Source: DATDRM01 sp035291705
GTDB taxonomy: Bacteria > Chloroflexota > Anaerolineae > Anaerolineales > UBA4823
Length of the DNA: 5,066 bases
Assembly: GCA_035291705.1 (NCBI GenBank)
Contig: DATDRM010000129.1
Span: forward strand, 1 to 5,066
Reading direction: 5' to 3'
A program made the position numbers and the translations under genes. The notes under the pieces are model-generated. The model ran no database searches and was not told where the DNA came from. It saw only the letters and a program-made list of their open reading frames with translations. Below are positions 1 through 5,066 of the stretch, one piece after another (the stretch's first letter is position 1; every line of letters starts with the position of its first letter).

Positions 1-671
1 ACTTCAGGGAGCTCTGTTACGATGGCAGGTAGCGCTTCTAGGAGGATCTCGATCCCATACTCGGGCGCATAATGCCCTGGGTAAAGCAACACAGGTTGTT
101 CAGATAATCCCAGGCGAGACTTCAATAAATCCGTTTTGAAACGCAAATCTGCCCAGCTTGCCACGTCGATCCCGATGGGAATATAGGTTACGTTCCTTAA
201 ACCCAATTTCAGCAGGACCTGCTGAGTGTGTTTTGACAGTACCACCAGACGGTCAGCGAAGAATAGATTTGGATGAGGGGGATTCTCTGCGGAAACAGCC
301 GGTATGGTATGTAATGTCGGGCGACGTTTGAATTCCGGGAGTATCCGGCTAAACAAGGACGACAGGGAGGTGGGCCGATAAACCAGATGATAGAGGTCTG
401 GTTGTTGATAGGGGTAGGTGGCAACTCCGTTGTCTGCTGGGAAGGAAAGAAAATTCCAAAATACCGATGCTTTTTGAACCATGGATGGATGGCGACTCCG
501 GTATACTGGCAGCGGATCAAGGTTATCTCCGGCGGGTGGCTCACCACCGTGCATGGTGAGCACCCGAAAGCGATGCATGGCTAAGGCTTGAGTAAGGGTA
601 TAGGCCAGATTCTTATCCCCCTGATCCCAAGGTGGGATAAGAGGAACAGATGTCAACATAAAAATGTTCAC
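1..671 (-). CDS. GT-B fold (family 4-like) glycosyltransferase, N-terminal part, truncated by left window edge
   Basis: The frame is open from GTG at 671-669 to base 1 and gives 223 residues with no stop. The N-terminus (residues 1-10, VNIFMLTSVP) is the hydrophobic first beta strand typical of GT4 enzymes. It is followed by a G18-D19-K20-N21 loop and a helix (LAYTLTQAL), the usual glycine-containing substrate loop of the N-terminal Rossmann domain. Residues 138-147 (FADRLVVLSK) and 163-169 (YIPIGID) match the end of that domain in GT4 proteins. Residues 192-214 start the nucleotide-sugar-binding domain (PVLLYPGHY, then GIEILLEALP). The E-x7-E region lies beyond the edge. I chose GTG over the in-frame ATG at 659-657 because GTG overlaps the upstream stop as GTGA, has AGAGG 7 nt ahead, and keeps the whole first strand. 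The likely role is cytoplasmic transfer of a sugar from a nucleotide donor to a growing glycan; donor and acceptor are unknown. The family call is firm, the start fairly firm. Confidence 0.88.
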   Translation of the reverse strand, partial: MNIFMLTSVPLIPPWDQGDKNLAYTLTQALAMHRFRVLTMHGGEPPAGDNLDPLPVYRSRHPSMVQKASVFWNFLSFPADNGVATYPYQQPDLYHLVYRPTSLSSLFSRILPEFKRRPTLHTIPAVSAENPPHPNLFFADRLVVLSKHTQQVLLKLGLRNVTYIPIGIDVASWADLRFKTDLLKSRLGLSEQPVLLYPGHYAPEYGIEILLEALPAIVTELPE

Positions 672-1804
672 TTCAGCGCCTCTTCGAATAACTTCAGCGC
701 CATACCAGCTGCATGGTCCCAGGTAAATTGAGCCGCCCGCTTTCGGCCGGCGTGGGTCAATTCCTGGCGCAGACTCTCATCACATAGAATCAGTCGGAGC
801 CCCTCGGTTATAGCATGTTGGTCGCTCGGATCGACCAACAGTGCCGCGTCAGCTACGACTTCTGGTAATGAGAACGAATTGGCGGCTAACACAGGTGTGC
901 CACAGGCCATTGCTTCGAGCGCGGCTAGACCAAAACCTTCTACCAGTGAGGGGATCACGAATACAGAAGCCAGTGAGTACAGGCCAGGTAAATCTGCTTC
1001 AGGGACCCAACCCAGAAAACGCGTTCGCCCGCCAATCTGGCGTTGGTTTACAGCAATTCGCGCCTCGTCCGGAAAGCGCGGATCCGTGGTACCGATGAAA
1101 ACCAGCTGATGGGGGATGCTTGTTGCCAGGTCAGCAAATGCATGAACCAGCCTTACCAGGTTCTTATGCGGCCGGCGAACGCCAACTGACAGTATAAATG
1201 GTCCGGCAAGACCATATTTTTCTTTGAGGTGCCGGCGGACCTGCTCATCTTCTAATGGGCCAAAGTTGGCATCTACCCCTCCAGGAATGACAGCGATCTT
1301 TTCCTTAGGTATTTTATAAAAAAGAGACAGGTCAAGCGCGGTCGCCCGGGAAAGAGTCAGAATGCGGGTGGCGCGATGGGTGCTCAAGGTCATCATTAAT
1401 CGATAGTAAGGACGCGCCCATCCCCAGGGCATATAAGCCGGGTAACGCTCGAAGATCAGATCGTGAACTGTGATGACAAGCGGGAGGCTTACCAAAAGTG
1501 GGGACGGGAAATAAGGCGAAAAGAAAATGTCGGCGCGGCTGCGGCGTAGAATTTTGTACCATTCGAATTGTTCTTGAGGCCGGTATAATGGCCAAGGACC
1601 ATTATGCATTTCGACATTAGGCCGCTCGCTAAGTTGACGCCAGTCAAATCGACTGTCTGGTTCCTTGCCGCGAAATACGATGAAATTGCTTTCTGGAGCG
1701 ACGTTGGTGAGGGCTTCGAGCAAGTGGAATGCAAAGCGGCCAATACCGTGGTAGCGATCGTTGGTGTATCGAGCATCAAACGCGATCCGGTCAGCTACCT
1801 TCAC
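668..1804 (-). CDS. Family 4 glycosyltransferase (GT-B fold, MtfB/WbaZ-like group), complete
   Basis: This 378-residue protein has the normal length for a GT4 enzyme, which moves a sugar from a nucleotide donor to a glycan acceptor at the cytoplasmic membrane face. The N-terminal domain opens with FDARYTNDRYHGIGRF (residues 9-24), carrying the glycine loop seen in the mannosyltransferase B-like subgroup. HD at 114-115 (VHDLIFERYP) and the LSRATALDL helix (151-159) also fit that subgroup. The C-terminal domain starts near 202 (FILSVGVRRPHKN); R210 and K214 are in the place of the donor-phosphate-binding pair. The E-x7-E signature is E289 to E297 within EGFGLAALEAMACGTPV, followed by LPEVV (313-317). 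No key residue is missing, so it should be active. It begins with GTG, overlaps the end of the upstream GT39-type gene by 14 nt, and has a strong GGAGG 6 nt before the start. Its stop overlaps the next gene's GTG. Mannose or a similar hexose is a guess from the subgroup only. Confidence 0.94.
   Translation of the reverse strand: MKVADRIAFDARYTNDRYHGIGRFAFHLLEALTNVAPESNFIVFRGKEPDSRFDWRQLSERPNVEMHNGPWPLYRPQEQFEWYKILRRSRADIFFSPYFPSPLLVSLPLVITVHDLIFERYPAYMPWGWARPYYRLMMTLSTHRATRILTLSRATALDLSLFYKIPKEKIAVIPGGVDANFGPLEDEQVRRHLKEKYGLAGPFILSVGVRRPHKNLVRLVHAFADLATSIPHQLVFIGTTDPRFPDEARIAVNQRQIGGRTRFLGWVPEADLPGLYSLASVFVIPSLVEGFGLAALEAMACGTPVLAANSFSLPEVVADAALLVDPSDQHAITEGLRLILCDESLRQELTHAGRKRAAQFTWDHAAGMALKLFEEALK
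679..683 (-). promoter_or_regulatory. Ribosome binding site deciding the GTG start of the left-edge glycosyltransferase
   Basis: AGAGG on the minus strand sits 7 nt before GTG 671-669, inside the last codons of the preceding GT4 gene. The ATG at 659-657 has no purine-rich site at a proper distance. This supports the GTG start and the GTGA overlap (671-668) as a coupled stop/start. Confidence 0.65.
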
Positions 1805-3671
1805 GGCTAACCTCCACTTTTGGCTGGATTTCAGCTTGCCAGCGCGGTGAGTCCATTGAAGGTTGCGTGGGCCGAGGTGGGTAGTATAGACGAATCAAGT
1901 AACTTGCAGCTGCAAATCCGACAGCAACTATACCCCAAAAGACTATCCATAGGGTAAGACCAACTTGCAAAGCACCGACGAATCCAGCCCTTGCCTGTCC
2001 AAAGGAGCGCCAGTGAGCGCGATTGGTCGAAGTTAGTTGAGGGAGGGTTGAGACGGAGCCTGGGTAATCGACCCGGTAAAGGATGATGGAACCATAACTA
2101 TCACCTTTGGTCACATAAATCAGTTCTCCTTTTTCCATGATCCAATTGGCTAACTCTGGTTGGATACGCCCATAATGAGAGAGTACGTCCTTAGGAGCCA
2201 GGACAAAATAATGAACGCCCATTGCCTGGGCTTCCCCCGGGGTGGAAGCATCTGTGATAACTCGATCCGGGAAAAAATAATGAAACTTGACAGCATCGCC
2301 GCTCGCATTTAGGGGCTTATCTTCGGGGAGCAATCGTTGCACTTGGTTCGTGAGCTGAAGGTAACCATTATCGATGCCGATCGCATATGCTCGGATCCAA
2401 TTAACCAAGTTGTATGGCAAGATTATTAACAGAAGTATGGAAGTAATTAACACGCGGATGTAATCGATCTTTTGCCACCGCTTTGGGGTTTTAATCTCGT
2501 TGACGTTTTCAAACTGCATAGTGATCGCACATCCAACCAGGAGGGTCGCCGGCACTAGTAACAGGTAGAAGAACTGATCATTACCACTACCAAATAACGT
2601 GATAAATCCGTAGAATGGATACAGTGCCAAGCCTAAAACGCCAAGCAACCGGCCGGTGCGAGTGTTCCTCCCTCTTAATAATATCCATATCGTCGCGACG
2701 CCTCCCAGGGCAAGGATGAGATAGCTGCTCCCATAGTCTGCCAGCCGTTGAACCAATAAATCGGTCAAGGAGATGCCAGGTCGGTTCCAGCCTGTCAGTT
2801 GGACCAGCCCAACCAGCCGTTTTATGGCAAGCATTTTTTCGTCCATAAACCTTGCCCAGTATCCAGTGGTCAATACCCAAATCGGGTAAATCGCATAAGT
2901 CAGCCCTGCTAAGACGATAGTAACAAAGGGTGCCAGATTTCTGAGGGACATTCGCCGATGAATCCAAATTGCCCGCCAGATTTCCCACAATCCAAAAAGT
3001 GTAACCGCTACCAATGTGACAAAGGTGATCTCTTTGGCAAGCAAGGCCAGACCTAGCAAAAGCCCTGCAAGAATCGCCCGGGGTAGCGTCGTGGTTGATC
3101 GTCTCCCCTCACCGGTCAATAAGATGGCTATCCCAACCAAAGCCAACAATGCAGCGATAGTTTCTAGCATCGCCCGCCGATTAATCCTTAGTCCGAAGGG
3201 ATCGAGGATAAATAAAGCTACAAGCAGCAACCCCAAATAGCTCCCCCTCAGTCGTCTCCCTAACAGGTACAAGGCGAGTGCAGTCATCCCCGCGAGAAAT
3301 GCGTTAAGAAATCGCGCCTGGTAGACCGTATTAAAGATGTCGCCCGCGCTATATAGCGGAGTGGTTGGATCGCCCGTGATAGAGAAATAACTCCCTTCTG
3401 TTAGAAAGTATAGCGGTGGGTGGACGAGGAAAGGATCGCCGCTATCCCATACTAACGCCCCTTCACCACTTACACGGATACCAATTCGAGTGTAGATGAT
3501 TTCATCGGTGAAAATGTCTGGTGCCTTGTCTAATCGCCAAGCGGTGGCGCTATACGATAATATAAATACCAGGAAACCAATCACCCATGGGGAGATGGTT
3601 TTGAAAAGTCGAATATAATCTCGCGATTCATTAAATCCGAATCGGTTCATGTCATTTGAATGGATAATCAT
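1791..3671 (-). CDS. Polytopic GT-C glycosyltransferase of the GT39/PMT_2 (ArnT-like) type
   Basis: This integral membrane protein of about 626 residues has roughly twelve hydrophobic segments, first near residues 26-44 and last near 563-592. Known relatives take a sugar from a polyprenyl-phosphate carrier and add it to a lipid, glycan or protein on the outer face of the membrane. The first external loop carries the acidic catalytic-site pair D56-E57 (PDIFTDEIIY) and then HPPLYF (84-89), the usual order in PMT_2 enzymes. RRAMLETIAALLAL (165-178) resembles the conserved helix after the second loop. Residues 435-535 form a soluble, probably extracytoplasmic domain, followed by one more membrane helix and a hydrophilic tail of about 30 residues. 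The start is uncertain: ATG at 3671 has a weak GGGGA 7 nt upstream and overlaps the GT2 gene by 20 nt; ATG at 3650 would lie 1 nt after the GT2 stop but lacks a ribosome site; the frame is open to an ATG at 3740. Substrates cannot be told. Confidence 0.9.
   Translation of the reverse strand: MIIHSNDMNRFGFNESRDYIRLFKTISPWVIGFLVFILSYSATAWRLDKAPDIFTDEIIYTRIGIRVSGEGALVWDSGDPFLVHPPLYFLTEGSYFSITGDPTTPLYSAGDIFNTVYQARFLNAFLAGMTALALYLLGRRLRGSYLGLLLVALFILDPFGLRINRRAMLETIAALLALVGIAILLTGEGRRSTTTLPRAILAGLLLGLALLAKEITFVTLVAVTLFGLWEIWRAIWIHRRMSLRNLAPFVTIVLAGLTYAIYPIWVLTTGYWARFMDEKMLAIKRLVGLVQLTGWNRPGISLTDLLVQRLADYGSSYLILALGGVATIWILLRGRNTRTGRLLGVLGLALYPFYGFITLFGSGNDQFFYLLLVPATLLVGCAITMQFENVNEIKTPKRWQKIDYIRVLITSILLLIILPYNLVNWIRAYAIGIDNGYLQLTNQVQRLLPEDKPLNASGDAVKFHYFFPDRVITDASTPGEAQAMGVHYFVLAPKDVLSHYGRIQPELANWIMEKGELIYVTKGDSYGSIILYRVDYPGSVSTLPQLTSTNRAHWRSFGQARAGFVGALQVGLTLWIVFWGIVAVGFAAASYLIRLYYPPRPTQPSMDSPRWQAEIQPKVEVSREGS
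1811..1815 (-). promoter_or_regulatory. Ribosome binding site for the complete GT4 gene
   Basis: GGAGG on the minus strand lies 6 nt before the GTG start at 1804-1802, within the 3' end of the GT39-type gene. It is the best Shine-Dalgarno match at any junction in the window and fixes the GTG as the start despite the 14-nt overlap with the upstream gene. Confidence 0.75.
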
Positions 3672-4518
3672 CCCGCCATCCCCAGGCATAACCCCAGGCG
3701 ACAGCATAGGTGCTAATTGCCTTGAGAGGGCGAAAACCAAGTTCCCAGCGCGGATAACTCAAAGAATACAAGACGAAAATATTAGGAAGCAACCATATGG
3801 ACGCAATCATCAGGAACGCTAAGCGGTGCCATCTAGTGGGCAATTTAGGCCCGATCCGCTGTTCAGGGCGGCGCTGGGCTTCTTGCCCATAACCCTTTCC
3901 ATACCAATAGAACTTGTTAATTAGTGTGCCCAGGTTATCTGGAGCTGGATGTTCGACATATACCTGGGGTACCATCATAAAACGATAGCCACGTTTGCGT
4001 ATGCGGTAAAATAAGTCTGTATCCTCACCGCTGGTCAGGTCTTCCCGAAAACCTCCAGCTTCAACAAATAAAGATCGGTGCATAGCACAACAGGTGGTGG
4101 TTATCAAAGAATGGCCATAGCCGCGCAATGGTGGGTTCGTCTCTAAGGGTGCCAGCGGAATCGGATTGACGGTGCGTGGGATCTCCGTGGCAACCCGGCG
4201 TTGAAACCAGCGGGCGTCCTGTGGCAAAGTACGCGCTACACCGGTTACGCCAATCGCTTGATCTGCCAAAAGGGGTTTTAAGAGGTGTTCCACCAAGTGT
4301 GTTCCGCCAAGTAAGGCATCGTCATCGATAAAGACCAATATTTCACCGTTGGTCGCAGATACACCTTGATTCCTGGCGCGACCGCTCGGTTGCACTCCCT
4401 TTACCACGTAGATTTCATCTGGAGGCCAGCTCTGCGCAGCCAATGAATTTTCCAATTGACTGGCATTTCCATTAAGGCTTGGAATAACGGCAGCAATCCG
4501 AGGGCGGTCTTGAATCAT
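3652..4518 (-). CDS. Family 2 glycosyltransferase (GT-A fold) with a C-terminal hydrophobic segment
   Basis: This protein of 288 residues should transfer a sugar from a nucleotide donor on the cytoplasmic face. The GT-A start is IAAVIPSLNG (8-17). GRARNQG (46-52) and NGEILVFIDDDALL (57-70) follow, with the metal-binding DxD at D65-D67. The usual late acidic motif is E165-D166 in LTSGEDTDLFYRIRKRGYRF, and H190 in VEHPAP is the His often found after it. FREDL precedes the ED motif, as in many GT2 enzymes. A hydrophobic stretch at 232-254 probably anchors the protein to the membrane, and a second weakly hydrophobic, Trp-rich stretch lies at 265-281. The nucleotide-binding segment after strand two is atypical: it reads VVKGVQPSGRARN and lacks the common Asp-Asp-x-Ser pattern. 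The start ATG lies 7 nt after the flippase stop, with GGGAGG 11 nt upstream. The 3' end overlaps the start region of the GT39-type gene. Confidence 0.93.
   Translation of the reverse strand: MIQDRPRIAAVIPSLNGNASQLENSLAAQSWPPDEIYVVKGVQPSGRARNQGVSATNGEILVFIDDDALLGGTHLVEHLLKPLLADQAIGVTGVARTLPQDARWFQRRVATEIPRTVNPIPLAPLETNPPLRGYGHSLITTTCCAMHRSLFVEAGGFREDLTSGEDTDLFYRIRKRGYRFMMVPQVYVEHPAPDNLGTLINKFYWYGKGYGQEAQRRPEQRIGPKLPTRWHRLAFLMIASIWLLPNIFVLYSLSYPRWELGFRPLKAISTYAVAWGYAWGWRDDYPFK
3679..3683 (-). promoter_or_regulatory. Weak candidate ribosome binding site for the GT39-type gene
   Basis: GGGGA on the minus strand lies 7 nt before ATG 3671-3669, inside the GT2 coding end. It is only a partial match, but the alternative ATG at 3650 has no purine-rich site in range (TTCAAATGAC precedes it). 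It tips the choice towards 3671 without settling it. Confidence 0.35.
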
Positions 4519-4525
4519 ACCTCTC

Positions 4526-5066
4526 TCAGCCTCCCAATAAGACGTTCACAAATTGCACAATCTGCTGCCGAATAGGGAAATTCGAATCCACTGGACGCCG
4601 CCAATATGTGCTCAGCAGTGCAAGGCAATAACCGATACCAGCCAGACCTAATTTCACTGCGGCAGCGGTCCTTTCCCCTTCAGGTAATTTGAACAGGAGT
4701 ATCCCCAGGAAGGATAAAGGCAATCCCATTCGATAGAAGCGCCGGAGGATCAAATCTCGGAGTTTATGGAACGAGAAATCGTATTGCGCGAATATGGCTG
4801 GGGATAGGCCGATCAATGTCACCAATCCAGCGGCAAGGAGTGACAGGGCTGCCCCGATTGTGCCCCAGCGCGGGAGCAGCATCACAAGGACAACGATCTG
4901 GACGATGACTGCAATACCTGTGATCAAGGCTGGTCGCTGGCGGTCTCCACCGGCCTGGATAACGCCGATGAGTAACGTTGCCAGTGACAACAAAGCGGCA
5001 CCTGCCGCTGCGATGCGCAATGTGGATGCCACCTGGAGGTATTGATCTGGAAAAAAGAGCGTGAGA
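4526..5066 (-). CDS. Oligosaccharide flippase (Wzx-like, MVF/MATE superfamily), C-terminal part, truncated by right window edge
   Basis: Only the last 179 complete codons are present; the frame is open through base 5066, so the N-terminal majority of the gene lies outside. The visible part starts LTLFFPDQYLQVASTLRIAA, the FP-x-x-Y-x-x-A-x-x-L-R pattern common in the second half of polysaccharide flippases. Hydrophobic helices follow at about 17-37, 46-65, 69-92, 114-127 and 136-153. The short link PRWGTIGAALS (65-75) is the G-x-x-GAA turn typical of this family's C-terminal domain. Relatives move undecaprenyl-diphosphate-linked oligosaccharide repeat units from the inner to the outer face of the membrane. 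The protein ends with a polar tail (RRPVDSNFPIRQQ, 156-168) and NVLLGG. The GTG at 5032 is an internal Val codon, not the start, since the homologous pattern continues upstream. As the first visible gene of the run it sets the context: lipid-linked glycan export. Confidence 0.87.
   Translation of the reverse strand, partial: LTLFFPDQYLQVASTLRIAAAGAALLSLATLLIGVIQAGGDRQRPALITGIAVIVQIVVLVMLLPRWGTIGAALSLLAAGLVTLIGLSPAIFAQYDFSFHKLRDLILRRFYRMGLPLSFLGILLFKLPEGERTAAAVKLGLAGIGYCLALLSTYWRRPVDSNFPIRQQIVQFVNVLLGG
4530..4535 (-). promoter_or_regulatory. Ribosome binding site for the GT2 gene
   Basis: GGGAGG on the minus strand overlaps the last sense codons of the flippase gene (Gly-Gly) and lies 11 nt before ATG 4518. 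A second purine run, GAGAGAGG, follows directly and may contribute. The spacing is a little long, but no other start in this frame is better placed. Confidence 0.55.

Noticed and set aside
209..547. Minus-strand 112-codon frame within the left-edge gene
   Set aside because: It lies in a different frame of the GT-B coding region, is rich in Pro, Ile and Cys without domain features, and the competing frame gives a coherent GT4 N-terminal domain.
540..560. Inverted repeat CTCACC ... GGTGAG
   Set aside because: Short, within coding sequence, encodes the His-Gly-Gly turn region of the GT-B domain, and has no terminator tail.
387..584. Plus-strand 65-codon frame
   Set aside because: Antisense to the left-edge glycosyltransferase; no ribosome site or recognisable protein features.
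1584..1589. Plus-strand TATAAT hexamer as an antisense promoter
   Set aside because: No -35-like hexamer at 16-18 nt upstream (the nearest TTGTAC is 24 nt away), and it is within coding sequence.
1585..1605. 7-bp perfect inverted repeat (ATAATGG / CCATTAT, 7-nt loop)
   Set aside because: It lies inside the GT4 coding region, is AT-rich, has no following T run and fits chance; neither a terminator nor a convincing operator.
1604..1810. Plus-strand 68-codon frame across the GT39/GT4 junction
   Set aside because: Antisense shadow of the GT4 N-terminal coding region; no supporting signals.
2286..2291. Plus-strand TTGACA-like -35 hexamer
   Set aside because: No -10 element at the right distance; the downstream bases are GC-rich coding sequence.
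2587..2988. Minus-strand 133-codon frame inside the GT39-type gene
   Set aside because: Out-of-frame shadow; its composition (many Arg, Trp, Cys and His, no hydrophobic pattern) is that of a frame-shifted membrane protein.
4794..5045. Plus-strand 83-codon frame opposite the flippase
   Set aside because: Antisense shadow of a membrane-protein gene; low-complexity Ala/Arg/Pro/Thr composition and no homology-like motifs.

Overview
This 5,066-base window is one densely packed stretch of genes on the minus strand. It looks like the middle or end of a cell-surface polysaccharide or glycan assembly operon. Reading 5'->3' along the minus strand (from position 5066 down to 1), the genes are: the C-terminal part of a Wzx/MVF-type oligosaccharide flippase (runs off the right edge), a family 2 (GT-A fold) glycosyltransferase, a large polytopic GT-C glycosyltransferase of the GT39/PMT_2 type, a complete family 4 (GT-B fold) glycosyltransferase, and the N-terminal 223 residues of a second GT-B glycosyltransferase (runs off the left edge).

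Each gene abuts or overlaps the next. The gaps are +7 nt (flippase to GT2), about -20 nt or +1 nt depending on the start chosen (GT2 to GT39), -14 nt (GT39 to first GT4) and -4 nt, GTGA (first GT4 to second GT4). I see no intergenic region that could hold a promoter, terminator or RNA gene, so the five genes are most simply read as one transcript with coupled translation. The promoter must lie beyond the right edge. No stretch over 300 bases lacks a gene. The first 671 bases look empty if only complete ATG-started frames are considered, but they are coding on the minus strand.

Functional reading (inference from families): cytoplasmic GT2 and GT4 enzymes would add sugars to a lipid-linked precursor, the flippase would move that precursor across the membrane, and the GT-C enzyme would use a polyprenyl-phosphate sugar on the outer face to decorate the glycan or an exported acceptor. 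Initiating transferase, polymerase (Wzy), chain-length control and sugar-nucleotide synthesis genes are not in the window, so the product and sugar specificities cannot be named.

Organism: a bacterium with roughly balanced base composition by eye. The look of the proteins (large PMT_2 enzymes and tandem GT4s in a loosely organised cluster) would suit a Chloroflexota-like or similar environmental lineage, but this is an impression, not a demonstrated placement. I found no mobile elements, CRISPR arrays, tRNAs or rRNAs. I see no compelling new system; the notable points are atypical motif details and gene-boundary architecture.
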